A DNA stretch of 64,000 nucleotides from Paralichthys olivaceus (lineage: Eukaryota; Chordata; Actinopteri; Pleuronectiformes; Paralichthyidae). Location of the stretch: NCBI RefSeq assembly GCF_024713975.1, contig NC_091111.1:19117001-19181000 (forward strand), read 5' to 3'. The notes under the pieces are model-generated. The model had not been told where the DNA came from, made no database searches, and saw nothing but the letters and a program-made list of their open reading frames with translations. This document shows, one piece after another, positions 33,905 to 47,400 of this stretch (within the stretch, counting starts at the first letter, position 1; each line of letters starts with the position of its first letter). The translations under genes and the position numbers were made by a program.

Positions 33905-36900
33905 TTAAGTTGAAAGGTGAGGACGGATAAAGACTCTGCTGTGGTCCCTGTTTGCTTTTGGCTTGTTGACGGCGGCGTACACGTCGCTGGAGGCTCCAGC
34001 AGAAGAATAAGACTTCGCGGTGCTGTAGGTCATTGCATCACTGTCGTCTCTGACTCGTACCTGAGAAGGAAACTTTAAAGACAGAATGAAACAGGCTTCG
34101 GTTGTGTTTCTTGTGTTTTCATTGTTCATCAGTCCCTCACCCTGTCTTCCCTGTTGCTCTTCTTGATGTAGATGACGGAGGTGTAGCAAACATCATCTCC
34201 AGGATCAGCCTACAGAGTGAAGACAACATGCTGACTCCTCAGGAACATGTGGATTCACAATAAACTGACCAAACCCAGCGTGAGGTCACCCACGTGGTTT
34301 GTGAGCTGTAGTCGTGAAGCCTCCAGTTGGACTTCCGGTTCTGAAGTGTGTGATCTCACCTTGTCCCAACTGGTTTCTGGACCAGACTGAGTCTCCGCAG
34401 GGTTTAGTCTTTGTCCCTGAACAAACACAGTCTAGTTAATTTGGTTTCCAGCAGAGTGAAGATACATATTTCCTAAAATTCTGAAATGCTCACTTACAAT
34501 ATATTTTCTTGCATCAACTGAATGAACTTTTTTGTACTTTTTAGATTTAATTGATGACTCCTAAAGCGTTACAGAACCAAGCCTCTGTGTATATCAAGGA
34601 TTTATTTCCTCCATATTATCCTGATGGAAATAATTTACCAACTGGGATCAGAAATACATATTTATAAACATTTTTTAAATAATTCAATTAAACTCTTTTC
34701 CTTTATTTTACGTCTGATTGTTGTTTTATTGTTGTTTCCTCCTCTTTGTTAAGAAAAGTGTTGTATGAGGAACTACCTGGTCGTGACTAATTAAACATTT
34801 TAAAATTCAGCTTTAAAACTCACAGAATTTTCCTCCATTTGTGTTTTGTTCCCTGAAACAAAGAAAGAAAAGGTTAATTTCAGCTTCATCAGCGAAAAAT
34901 ACATTTATTTAAAAAGAAAACAAATGTGTTGCAGACTTAAAAGTTTCTTGTGGGAAGTTTCTTGCCTTTATTTCTCTTCAGTCTGATGACTGCCACAGTA
35001 GTTATTAAAAACGCTGCCAAACCTGCAGCCACAGCAACGTACAACCACCAGCCTAGAAAGATTAATCAGAATAAGATCGACTGAAAGACAAAAACCTTCT
35101 GAAAGAGAGAATGGATAAAATGTTGAGTCTCTACGTTGCGGCGTCTGATCGGATGCTGTCGTGTCCGTCTCAGTTGTTCTTGTTACTGTCGCTGTCGTCA
35201 CTTCATCACCTGGAAAACATGAAGGAACAAATGAGTGAGAAAACATCAGGAATCACAAACGGAAAATTAGTTTTGAACACTCGCGTGGTTTCTCACCTGA
35301 GGGCTGAGAGCTGAGGGTAAACCGCTCCACGATCTTGAAATAACCGTCGGTCACTTCACATGTAAATAACTCCCGATAGTTTGGTCTCCGCTTGAGATAA
35401 GGGGAAACTATCAGTGAGCATTGTGATGTCCTCCAGTCGACAACATCGTTAGTCACGTTGGGATCCTTGTACAGACACTTCACCCTGTGGCCGTACCCAT
35501 ATGTCGACACGGAGCAGGAAAACACCAGCTCATCATTGACGATAGATTCAGTCACTGGTGGAGAGGAAGGAGAAAAAGCCGACAGGATGCACTGAAGAAG
35601 ACTGAAACTACAGGTTAAGACCTTAAATATTTACTCGCTAAAAATCAAGAGATTATCAGAATCGTTTACATATGGACTTCAATGAAAAGTGATTCCTGGA
35701 GTCGCCCCCTGCTGTTCATTTGAGAGAAAACTCTGGATTTGTGTCACTTTCAATTTTTGTATCCAGTCTATGTATAAACACACCAGAGGAAAGTGAAAAA
35801 ACGTTTCCTTTAAGTCTTTATCTAATCGTTCTTTCTAATACCTCCGAGTATCTGTGTTGGAGTTTTTGTAAAAATATTTTGAATACTCTTCTGGATTGAA
35901 GGAGTAAAGTCTTTGAACTTTTTTAAATTTTCAAATCAAAATCAGGAAACAAGCTGAGACACAGAAAAACAGATCTGACTTTTGTTTTGATATTAAAAAC
36001 TGAAAAATGAAGACTTGACACAACTGAGACATAAACTCCTGATGTCATTTTCTCATAGACTTATATAGAAACACATGTTTTTAGCAACCAGTGGAGTCGC
36101 CCCCTGCTGGTCACTTGAGAGAATACATGTTTCAGGCACAGTCTATAATTGCGACTGTCTCCTGTTGAGTTTTTGTTGTTGTCCTTGCTCATTATTTTGT
36201 CTCTGAAAACCTTCAGCAGCTTTTCTCTTGAGGAACGACACCACCAGTGAGATCAGAATTATTGTAGCGCTTCAGAAATCTCACCTTGAACAACAGACAG
36301 ATGAACCAGGTGGTCTTGTTCTGATTTGAGCTGTCGACAGTCGTAGCGCCTGTTGTCTGCAGCCGTGACGTTCTTTATGACCAGAGAACAGTTCTCGTTA
36401 ACACTCACTCTGTTTTTATCTTTGATAGCTTTACTGATGCTCCCACGTCTGACCAGATCCACTACGTTCCCTGAGCCATTCAGATCAGAGAACCAGTCGG
36501 TGCCGTCACATTTGTTCTGACCAGGAATCACATTTTTGCAAGGCAACGTGACGTCATCTCCTTCTCTGACGATGATGGAGGACAGGTACTGACCTGTGAC
36601 TGATGAGGAGAAAAGACGGACAAACATTAAGAATACAGGCTGAAATATACAGTAAATATGTGTGAGGGTCTGCGGAGCTCTGGAAATGTTCCGTCCTCCT
36701 TTTCCACGAGAGGTTAGTAAATGTTGTGTAGGGTGTGATAATTAGTGAGGGAGAAAAAGAACATTATTGAAAATAATTTTGGGATGTTCATTTGTCAAAC
36801 GCTGTGTGAGAACGCAAATGTCCAAGTGAGATTCCCCGGGTCTAACAATAACATTACCATCATATCATCATTACTACTACTATTATCATCATATTGCCAC

Positions 36901-37724
36901 TGCACTACTTGTCTGCCTATTCATCTTGTGTTTGTGTTTTTGTTCTTTTTACCCCAATGTTTTGTTTTGTTCTATTGTATTGTGTTTTGTTGTGTTCTGA
37001 TATACGAGCTGCTATGACGACTGAATTTCCCTCCGGGGATGAATAAAGTACTCTATCTATCTATCTATCTATCTATCTAACTGCGGAGTTTCATTGCGAG
37101 CGAGTGGGCGTGTTCATGACGTTCCTAACATGCGAGAAAAACAAAAAAGAAGGCAAAAATCAAGTAGAAGATGAAGACGTCGAGTTCTTTGTGACCGAGT
37201 CGCTGTTGGTTTCCGTCGTTGCTTGCTGCTCCGCCCCTCGTGTGAAGGCTCACTGCTTTGTTCAGGTGTGAAAGACAAACTCCAGAGAAAGTCTAAACCA
37301 CTGAGAGATGAGGCGTTGTATTTGACACCCCCTCGTCCAGTTAACTGACATAATGAATCAACGCGATCATCGTTTAAAAGCAAGACAGCAAAACAAAGCT
37401 CTTCCTTTGTTTTCTGATGCTTCACAGATCAGTTATCAGGAAAATAATTTTCAGATTTATCAATAATGAAAACAAATTCTCTGCTATTTTTCACCACAAT
37501 ATACATCCAACCAAATGAGGAACCTCTTGCACTTTAAGGAACCATATGAAGTTTGCAAAGAACCATCTCCTATGTGACAGAGTTCTTCAGTTGGTGATGA
37601 CTCTGTGAGGAAACATTAAAGAACCATTATATTTCTGAGAGTATAATAATGAAGGATTACCTGAAAACGGAGGCGTCAGCATCAGGAATAAAAACACTTT
37701 AATCCACCTTATTTCTGTCATCAT
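33905..37724 (-). CDS. Ig receptor gene 3: two Ig domains, Thr-rich stalk, TM, tyrosine tail
   Basis: Simplest member of the cluster. Exons: signal peptide 37661-37724, V 36285-36599, C-like 35297-35554, Thr-rich stalk 35135-35209, TM 34966-35052, tail 34824-34852, 34360-34416, 34141-34209 and 33905-34060. The sum is 370 codons (369 aa). Residues: signal peptide 1-21 (WIKVFLFLMLTPPFSG), V 22-126 with LPC, TDWF and the ending NRRYDC, C-like 127-212 (Trp of the core replaced by Cys in RVKCLY), stalk 213-237 (VTTATVTRTTETDTTASD), TM 241-258 (YVAVAAGLAAFLITTVAV). Tail Tyr304 (VCYTSV) fits an ITIM; Tyr330 (MTYSTA) and Tyr346 (DVYAAV) are weaker. The TM exon ends at a GC donor (AATAAAG|GCAAGAA). 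It has one more tail exon (34360-34416) than genes 1 and 2. The function in immune signalling is inferred. Confidence 0.83.
35690..36140. repeat. two fragments of a dispersed 'ggggcgactccactgg' repeat
   Basis: Minus-strand-like pieces gagtcgccccctgctg occur at about 35700 and 36093 in the intron between the V and C exons of gene 3, each near a gtctatgtataaac-type stretch. The plus-orientation cousin (cagcagggggcgactccact) is at about 44010. This is a common percomorph dispersed repeat. Confidence 0.6.
36990..37080 (+). repeat. LINE/SINE 3' tail with (TCTA)n
   Basis: GAATTTCCCTCCGGGGATGA, then ataaagtac and a TCTA tandem array (37053-37079), is the usual 3' end of a fish non-LTR retroposon. 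The region from about 36780 may be its body. It lies in the first intron of gene 3. Confidence 0.65.
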
Positions 37725-39797
37725 GAGTTTTTTTTATCTCTGATTTACTGTCAGAGTCTCTGATCTGCTTCAGAGAAATGACAGATGTCTTTCCTGTCAT
37801 CAGCAGGGAAGACTTCCTCATTTTGGCCATCAGCTTGTTCTGTAGGTGGAGCTCATCAGCTATTCATCTCTTTTACATCTTTTTTTTTTTCATCTCTTTC
37901 TTAATTTAGCAGTTTTCCCAGATTGATAATCCAGCAGGCGAAGAAGCAGCCGCCCGCAGACGAGAGGTGAAATGTCACAGCAGCCTGACGACGACCCGGA
38001 GGAGGTGAGAGAGCAGACGGAAAATAAATGGAGGAGAAAAAAACGGTTTGTTCCAAATGTTCATCAGATGAGGAAGCTGTGGTTTAGTGAGGAGATAAAT
38101 GACATGACAACACAAGATGTTCCTTTTTATAGTCACTTTCATGCTTTTAGGTTTCTACAAGTTTATATGCAGAACTTTAAAAGTTAGTAAAAAAAAAGTC
38201 ACTCAATATAAAAAAAATATTCTGTTCTATTTAACAGATAAAAACCGATAAACTATAAATAAAGGAACAAATAAAGCAAGAATGTCGCACAGCAGAGCTC
38301 TTATCTCCACCAACACTGAACCAGATTACACACACTCGTGGATTATCAGTCCTCGGTGCAGCTCAGAGGAAACTCCTGCTACTTGTTGTGTCTTTTTCAC
38401 ATTTCAAACACATCCATCAACACATGGAGAAGTTTGAGAGAGACATTAAATAAATTCCAGTTCATAACATCACATCAAGTCAAACTGCAGTCGACCACTG
38501 ATCCACGGAGGAGAACGTTTCTGATGGTTTATGGTCTTTACTGTAATTGTCGTAAATGCATCAAACCTTTTCTGGTTCGCTGCTGGATGTCTACTGACAC
38601 AGAACAAAGTCAGAACAGAGGAGTGTTCCTAAGTTCACGCAGGACGATCTTTGCCCTACAGTCACCATGTTAAACATCAAACTGATTCAGTTTATCATTG
38701 GCCAGCTTGTAAAATAAGTGGGCGAAGGGTAAATTGGAGATTTGTGTGTGTGTGAGCAAATCTTTTCATTTGTGGATTCTGGGACAGAAATCTGTGTCAC
38801 AGTTTAGTTTGTTTCATAATGAAACCGACAGGATGGGACCTGCTGCTGTAAGACTCAGTGAGAGTTCAGGTTCTAATTCAAACGAAAAATGATCATGAAA
38901 TAAAAAGACCCAACAGACATTTTGTAAAACCACATTTAATTTCACTAGACCCTGATTTTTACACACTAAATATCAGTTCCTTAAATTTATGTTTTCATCA
39001 AGATCCATGAATTATTCTCTGAGAAAAAAATGTCTCACAACGCTAAAGAAAGTGAATTAAAGGTTTTTTGGATCCTCCCCCTGATGATACAGTTCAGAAT
39101 TAAAGCTCACTCATGCTCAATGCTAGGTACATATATGGAAACTGACCGAGCCGTCTGTCGGTGCTCTGCGTTTTTCCGTAATTGTGAACGTCTTCTGAAA
39201 GTTTGACTCCTTTCCTGTTGCCAGCAGAGGATTTTTTTTTTTTGTGCCCCAGTGAGTCACGTTGGGGAAACTGAGGAGCTCGGCCTCTGTTGTACATCGT
39301 TCCCAAGATGTAAAAAACAATAAGTATGCAAACGTGTGTCAGGAAATGAAATGCACTCTGCAGACAAGGTGCTCCATGTCCAAAGGCAAGAAGAAGAAGA
39401 AGACATTAAGAATAATTCATGGTCTGTATGAACACTTCAGTTCAGAGCGTCTGAACGAGCAGAACTTTCAAAAGAGACGTTTTGACTTTTCCCTCAAACC
39501 AACATTGTCCAGTCCCACAATTCTCCGAAGGTGCCGATGAGACTTTTTTTTTTAAAACCAGCCAAAGGTCAAAATAACTGGTGCATAATATTTCCAGTCT
39601 GGGTGAAACATTACTGTCGATTTACCCTCTGTACAGACACAATCACTGAAGATAAATCCACACTAAACTGTTGATAATGGATAATGGCTCACACTCCGTC
39701 TCAGTGGGCGTGGCTACAGCTACAAAAGCTTTCCCTCCTTCTCACAACACTCACTTGCACCAAACACAGCACAGGAGGAAACTCACTGTGTTAGACA
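37725..39797. other. intergenic stretch between Ig gene 3 and the first CYP2K gene
   Basis: AT-rich DNA with several poly-A/T tracts and a repeat fragment at about 38950-39070. A plus-strand open frame at 37972 (MSQQPDDDPEE, then a GTGAGA donor-like site) could be a first exon but has no visible partner. The probable CYP2K promoter lies at the right end, with tacaaaag at about 39720, 78 bp before the ATG. Confidence 0.4.
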
Positions 39798-42700
39798 ATG
39801 GAGATGTTCGGTGTTTTTCTTCAGTCCTCCAGCTCTGTCTCCCTGTTGGGGGCTCTGGTGGTCCTGGTCCTCATTTACCTAGTTTCCAGCTTCGGCTCCC
39901 AGGAGGACAAGGATCCTCCAGGACCTAAACCACTTCCTCTGCTGGGGAACCTGCTGCAGCTGGACCTCAAGAGACCCTTCTACTCTTTACTGGAGGTGAG
40001 GAAGCTCTCTTCCACTTTCCTCTCTGATTCTGAGTCATGTGTGAATCATGACATCACTCCTCTGCTCTTAGCTTTCCAAGAAGTATGGATCAGTGTTCAC
40101 CGTCTATTTTGGATCCAAGAAAGTGGTGGTTCTGGCCGGATACAAGACGGTGAAGGAGGCGCTTGTAAACTATGCCGAGGAGTTTGGAGACAGAGACCCG
40201 ATGCTAATCGTGGATGAAAACAATGAAGGACATGGTGAGTAAAGGAAAAACATTTTTTTCCCACATTGTTGTGGTTTACCAGCAGTAATAAGTAATAACT
40301 ACTCTATTCCAGGGGTTTTATGGTCCAATGGGGATTCGTGGAAAGAAATGCGTCGCTTTGCTCTGACGAACCTGAGAGACTTCGGAATGGGCAAGAAGAC
40401 ATGTGAGAACAAAATCATTGAGGAATGTGACCACCTCGTTGAGGTGTTTAAGAACTTTAATGGTAAATATATGTCATTCAAACAGCTGCATTTTGAGCAG
40501 CCTTTACACAAAGATCCTACAAAAAACGTCCTTTTTTTTCTTGCAGGAGAAGCTTTTGATACGACCCAACCGATGAACTGTGCAGTCTCTAATATTATCT
40601 GCTCCATGGTCTATGGCAGCAGGTTCGAATACGATGACCCAGAGTTTATATCTCTGGTCGATCGAACAAACAGAAATATTCAACTCGCGGGCTCTCCATC
40701 AATACAAGTATAATTTAGCACAGCCACTTTAATATATTTGATTCAAAAACTTTTGCAACTGGGAAAGAAAAAAAATATTAAAAAAATGTGATTCTTTTTG
40801 TTATTCTTCTTTTGACAGATCTACAACCTGTTCCCGTGGTTTGGTAAATTGCTCGCCAAAACGAAGGAATTCAACAAATTGTATGAAGCTAATAGGAAAC
40901 AGAACTTACAGCTGTTCACACATCTGAAAAAGACCCTCGATCCACAGATGTGCAGAGGGTTCGTGGATGCCTTTCTGGTCCGAAAGCAAAACCTTGAGGT
41001 TTGCAAATGCTTGATTTCACAATATTATTTTTTTAAAGTAGCTACTTTATTCATAGCTATTGTTTAATGTCAAATTAAGATTATTATTCCATTTATCCGG
41101 TTTAAAATTTAACGGGACAATTAATAAACCTTTTTGTAAATGAGTCAGTTTATTCCATCTGAACCTGGGCAGGTGTGAAAACAGCTAGAGAGGCCAAATC
41201 AAACATATTAGACACGTAAGACCCCTGTGAGGACGTCCACGTGTGACATTTTGACCATGCAGATCATCCATATCAAAGGCCCTGACTCCCCCCCCTCCCT
41301 TTCTACTAAAAACTCTAATACGTCATCCAATAGCAGCTCTACACATTAACTTGAGCCTTCTCTCTAAACTGAATGTGGTCTAAGAGAAATGTGGATAAAG
41401 GTTCAATGTGTAGGATTTTGTGACATCTAGTGGGGAAGTTGTGTATTGCAACCAATTGAATACCCCCACGTTTAACCTTCCCTTCCAAATGTGTAGTAGA
41501 AACCACAGTGGGCTCGTCTCTAGAGCCTGTTTTTAGTTGATACAGGAACCTACACAACTAAAGTGGCTTTTTATATCTAATGAGGTCACTATGGACTGGC
41601 AGCAGGATCATGAAGGGTTTTTCCATCCATATAAGCTTTAGTTTTTGTCTATAGTCCTAAAGGGAACAGAGAACTACACATGGCATCATTGTGATTTCTT
41701 CATGATGTCATTTATCATGTTGTCCGATCAATATAAGCTTTAGATTGAAAATTATTTGTAGAGATATCTTGAAAAAAAAATGTTGTCTAGCCGATCGGAT
41801 CCAAAAGTTAATTGTCTAGAAATTAACTCCCAAGTGATATTCCCACTACGTCTTGTGGAAACCCATCAATAAGTTGTTGCGATAGTTTGTCCACGTTTGC
41901 TGGCATAAAGGATAATGATGAAATCAAGAACTGCATTCCAGAAGACCTACATTTTAAGAAGGAACTTGGAAAAGATGACACTGACTCAGATAGGATAGGG
42001 TTAATTGCTTCTGGGCCCCAAATCCATCTGCTCTCTCGGTCTACACCTGTTTCAAGCCAAAAGTAGAAGTGAAGAGTTTGAAATGCAACCCTGAGTTAGT
42101 CACTGAGGGTAAAAAAAAAAACGTTTGAATAACTGCTCTGGTCCTATCTCCATTCAGGAATCTGGGATTTCCAAAAATCACTTTCATGATAAAAACCTTC
42201 TGACCACAGTCAATAATCTCTTTGCTGCTGGGACAGACACAACGGCGACAACACTGAGATGGGGACTTATGCTGATGGCCAAGTATCCAAAAATACAAGG
42301 TAAGGAGCTGAGGACACCAGCAGCTCCACCAACTCAAGAATATCTTAAAAACAAAAAGAAAACAAAAATACCCTTCCATCAGACCAGGTCCAGGAGGAGC
42401 TGAGCAGGGAGATAGGAAGTCGTCAGGTGCAGGTTGAAGACAGGAAGAACCTGCCCTTCACTGATGCTGTCATCCATGAGACGCAGAGACTGGCCAACAT
42501 TGTCCCGATGGCTCTGCCTCACAAGACCAGCCGAGACGTCACCTTCCAGGGTCACTTCATTGAGAAGGTCAGACTCATTAAAACAACTAGTGTGGGTCAT
42601 CCCACCTGACTTGGAAGACAGATACAAACCAACTAGAAGGGCAGTCAGTGAGCGGATACCTCCACCCAGGCCCACCAGTCCCCTAATATCCCTAAACATG

Positions 42701-43535
42701 ACTGATGGTTTTCATAAAGATCCATGAACTGGGAAAACAGTGAACAAAGTGTCTTGGATCTTTACCCCTGATCCAGATCAAAATACATTGGGTTCTTTCC
42801 TGACCTGAACCTCATCCTTCCATCAAGCGTCCCGGAACTCAGATAAGTTGTTTTGTGGAATCTTGGTTAAAATAAACAAGAAAACAAACCAACCAACAAA
42901 TGAAGGATTGGGGGTAAAAAAAAAACCTCCACAATATTATACTTCAATGGTAAAAAATAATAATGAGAGAGTTTTACAGAATTATATCGAAATGCCTTTA
43001 AGTACTGTTATACAAAGTTTTCATTTCTTTAGAATACATTTTTTTTATGTACATGTTAATTGGCTCTCTAATTTCTGGTTTGTTGATCCCACAAAACTGA
43101 GCATGCAGTAATTGTTATTGTCCACAGGGGACCACAGTGTATCCTCTGTTGACGTCTGTCCTGTACGATGAGGATGAGTGGGAGAAACCTCACTCCTTCT
43201 ACCCCGCCCACTTCCTGAACAAAGAGGGAAAGTTCGTCAAGCGAGACGCCTTCATGCCTTTTTCTGCAGGTTCGTGAGCACAAGCACTTTCCTTTCATCG
43301 TTCTCTTACATGCAGATGATATTTTACTTTGCCGTCCCTCTCAACAGGCCGCAGGGTTTGTCTCGGAGAGAGTCTGGCCAGGATGGAGCTCTTCATCTTC
43401 TTTGCCACTCTCCTGCAACACTTCCGTTTCACTCCAGCCCCTGGAGTTTCAGAGGACGACCTGGATCTGATGCCTCGAGTTGGATTAACCCTAAACCCTT
43501 CCACCCATGAGCTGTGTGCTGTTGCCTGTATGTAA
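39798..43535 (+). CDS. cyp2k: cytochrome P450 family 2 subfamily K, copy A
   Basis: ER-membrane heme monooxygenase that uses NADPH-P450 reductase; fish CYP2K enzymes act on fatty acids and xenobiotics. Nine exons: 39798-39995, 40072-40234, 40313-40462, 40547-40707, 40819-40998, 42158-42299, 42383-42567, 43128-43269 and 43348-43535, giving 503 codons (502 aa), the normal length and the classic CYP2 exon pattern. N-terminal anchor residues about 14-31; proline hinge [12 protein letters not shown] at 40-51; I-helix AGTDTT at 308-313; ExxR as ETQR at 364-367; heme loop FSAGRRVCLG with Cys445. [15 protein letters not shown] and RGFVDAFLV are typical of CYP2K. All splice sites are GT/AG. Intron 5 (40999-42157) is the longest and contains repeats. 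The K subfamily is confident; the isoform number is not. Confidence 0.93.
41390..41600. repeat. dispersed percomorph repeat in CYP2K-A intron 5
   Basis: caatgtgtaggattttgtga, followed by catctagtggggaagttg, a Pro/Cys-rich stretch and cctgtttttagttgatacagg, matches the pattern of an abundant percomorph repeat. Family not named. Confidence 0.6.
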
Positions 43536-44219
43536 ATCCTGGCTCCACAATGCTGCTTGATTAACTTATATTCAGGAGAAGAGATTTTTTATCTGCACAA
43601 GACTTTACTACGTACTTTCTCACTCAGCTACTTTCAATACCTTCACAATAGTATTTTTTATCTGGTTCTTGTAAAATAAAATGGAACTGATAAGTCATGA
43701 TGATGTCATGGTTTGATTTTTGTTTAATATGTGAACCTGTACCCTGACCTGCGGAGTTCATGGTGTTCAAGTAGAACTTTGTAAAGAGGCATTTGCGAAC
43801 GTTTCCTGACAATGATACAACGGTTCTCATTTCAAAATGAAAATTCATTGGCTGTTAAAGACGTGAGGTCTGAGTAGCTAGAAACTTAAAGGACATATAC
43901 AATGCTTTTGATGAGTTGTATACAAAGACTGTATAAAAAAAGGACATAGACTCAGGGTCATTGAAACCAAAGGACAAGTGCCTAAAATCTGTATGCCCTC
44001 TCTGACCAGCAGGGGGCGACTCCACTGGTCGTTTGACACTACTTCTCACTGTATAACGTCAGTAAACATTGCCCTCAGGAGTTTTTGTCTCAGTCTCTAG
44101 TTTCAAGTCTTCTTCAAACAGCTGATGTTTATTTAGTCAATGTTAAGGGTTGGTTAATATGCTCTGCTCATCAGGACGACCAGAGAAACTCACTCCTCTG
44201 TGAGTATCGAGTTACCTTC

Positions 44220-44300
44220 GACAAGGAGGTTATAAGATAAGATAAAATAAGATAATCATTTATTAGTCCCACAATGGGGAAATTTGCAGTATTACAGCAA
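44220..44300 (-). repeat. non-LTR retroposon 3' end with (TTATC)n tail, minus orientation
   Basis: The plus strand shows gataagataagataaaataag then tttattagtcccacaatggg gaaattt. Read on the minus strand this is CAAATTTCCCCATTGTGGGA followed by a TTATC array, a frequent fish LINE-type 3' end. It lies between the CYP2K copies A and B. Confidence 0.6.
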
Positions 44301-44484
44301 GAAGAGTTGAAAGACATCAGTAAGTAATAAGTAAGTAATGTATTGCAATGTTACTACTTTCCCCTTCCTTACTTACTTTGTTTAGATACATGCTATATAA
44401 ATACAGTTATTAAGGAATATTATATAGTGGTGTTTGGTCAATCTTCAACACTCCTCCTCCTCACACACAGGGGACAGCTCACAG

Positions 44485-47400
44485 CTAAAACAAAGGTTCA
44501 CACATCAATTGCAAATTATATGGATTTTCCATTTGAACTTCAGGTGGAGGAGAGAAGTGAAACTTCTGCAGGAGGCTGCTGAGGATGATGAAGAGCTCCA
44601 TCTTGACCAGAGTCTCACCTATACAAGCCCTGCGACCTGAAAGAGACAACAAAGAAAACACGTCAGCTAAAGTCTGAACTTTATAAAGGAAGCAATGCTT
44701 GTTCCCACCAACCTGCAGAAAAGGGCAGGAAGGCGTCTCGCATCACAAACTGTCCATCTTTGTCCAGGAAGTGGGCGGGATGAAAGGACTCAGGTTTCTC
44801 CCACTCGTTCTCATCATGCAGGACAGTTCTCAGGAGGGCATGCACTACGGTCCCCTGTGGACAACACAGAAATCTTAACATTTTCCTGATTAACACCTTT
44901 CCCTGGGGCACCAATGTGTCGTTAATCAAGATTTTATGTAAACTGTTCCAAAGAATGTTCATCTGTGTTCCACTAGCCTCTGTCAGACAAGGGTGAGGGT
45001 TTGATTTAAACATTTGGGGGGTGGGGCACGAAGACAAACCTTTTCAATGAAGTGACCCTGGAAGGTGAAGTCCTTGTTGACTTGGTGAGGAAGCCCCATT
45101 GGTGCAATGCTGGCCACTCTCTGAATCTCATGGATGACGGCGTTGGTCAAGGGCAAGTTCATCCTGTCATTGATCCGCACCTGACGATTCCCGACCACCC
45201 TGCTCAGCTCCTCCCTCACCTGGTCTGGGGGGACGAACAGAATGTGTTTCGGTTTTAGGTGATTTCCATGTGGCAGATTTTGTCGCTATAATATTTGTTG
45301 CTGTATGAGACTGTGTTTAAGTTCCTTACGTTGTATTTCTGGATATTTGGCCATCAGCATCAGTCCCCATGCTAATGTTGCTGAGGTTGACTCGCTACCG
45401 GCAGCAAACATATTAATGACTGATTTCATGAGGTTCTCATCGGTAAAGTTACTGTTGGTAATTCCAGATTCCTGCAGGTAATGAAGCATCAGTGCAGTTG
45501 TTTAAACTCATCTGTTTTTCTTTCACGTTGTGTCAAACACCAACATGTCAATCTCACAGGTAAATGAGAAAACAGTTTGGCCATCAAACACGAAAGAACA
45601 GATTGTGTTGATGCTTGGTGGACGGGTGGGGTACAAACTGAGGCTACATCCATACTATTACATTTTTCTTTGAAAATTTAAACCATCCCTGTCCACACTA
45701 ACACGCCTCACAACGCATATCACGTGACCACTCACGTACACTTGGCGTACAGTTGTATCATCATAAATACAGAACTGATCTGAACAACAGCTGTTAGCAA
45801 AGACAACAGGGTCAGTTCTCTATCTCATGTTTTACAATGGAAACTGAGGCTGTTGCTGGTTGCGTTCGTCAGGAAGGGGATCATGTGCTAAGAGCCTGAC
45901 GAGTTACTGAACGCTACGTTGTGACCGGAATAACCCAATCAGCAAGAGATGTTTTACCTTCTCTAAAACTCTGGAGTACTGTGGACACCAGGTGAACAAA
46001 ATGAAATACAAAGTGTAGTAGCATGGATGTAAACTCAACGTGTAAATTGGTTTTGTCTAAGAGTGAAGATTATTTTTGTTAAAGCAGAACACAACTGCTC
46101 AATGACAGGATAAACAAAAAAAAATGCAACCATAGAAAAAGCCATGTCCTCTCTGAATTCGAATCCCTATTTATGATATATTAAACTCAATCATTTAATA
46201 ACGAGCACGGCATCGTCAGGTCAAATTAAGTAAAATAGAGATTAATGATAGTAGCTGTGTTGTGCTCGACTTCATTCTAAAAATGAGCAAAGACAGGAAA
46301 AGTTAAATCTAATACAGGGTTGTAAAATTCCTTCGAACCAAACCCTGCCTGTCCCCAATCGCTCGACTCAAAGAACAAAAATATCAGCTTTGACAGACAA
46401 GTTTTCCAACCTCGTGTTTTTCCTTTTGGACCAGAAAGGCATCCACAAAGCCTCTGCACATCTCTGGATTGAGGGTCTCTTTCAGACGTCTGAACATCTC
46501 TATGTTATGTTTCACACTGACATCCCCTATCTCACGGAATTCTTTCCTGTTAGGAATAAATCTACCAATCCATGGTAACACGTTGAAGATCTGTCAGAAA
46601 AAGAATATGCATCACTTTTTATCCTAACTTCTGATTTCTACATTCTGACTGTGATCATTGAAGTGTTTGTACCTGTGCTGAACGTGACAACATGATTTCT
46701 GTGCGTCTGGATGTGCAATGTATCAGAGACACAAACTTTGTATCATCATATTCAAATCTTTTGCCATACACCAAGGAGCTGATTACATTGGAAGTTGTGA
46801 AGATTAATGGATCGTTTACATGATAAGGTTTTCCTGTAACGGGGAAACACCAAAAAGTTAAAAACAAATTTTCCACAGTTTCACATAGTTGATTATAATA
46901 ATGAAATATGTACCTTCAGATTTCTTAAACTCTTTTATGAGGTGGTCACATTCCTCAATGATTTTGTCCTCAAAGATCGTTTTGCCCATCCCAAAGTCTC
47001 TCAGGTTCTTCAGAGCAAAGCGACGCATGTCTCTCCATGTGTCGCCATTGGACCAGATGATACCTGAGTTGAATTTGTTTGACAAATTAGATTTAATGTG
47101 CAGCTGAGGGTTGAAGTACGGTGGCCCTGAGGGTCAAAACATCTTCAGACCCAAAATCATTAGTGTAAAACTGTTTTTTATTAAATAACTTGTTTGACCT
47201 GTTTTCCCCACTTACCATGTCCTTGATTAGATTCATGCATAAGTAGAGCTTGATGTCTGTCTCCAAACTCTTCTGCGTATTTAACCAACGCGTTCTTCAC
47301 CGTCTTGTATCCCGACAGGACCACCACTTTCTGGTGTGCCAAACGGATGCTATACACTGATCCATATTGCTTGGAAAACTAACCAAAGGGAAACACTGTC

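Noticed and set aside
37972-38187. Plus-strand first exon starting MSQQPDDDPEE
   Set aside because: A donor-like GTGAGA follows, but no second exon or family similarity is visible; kept only as a remark.
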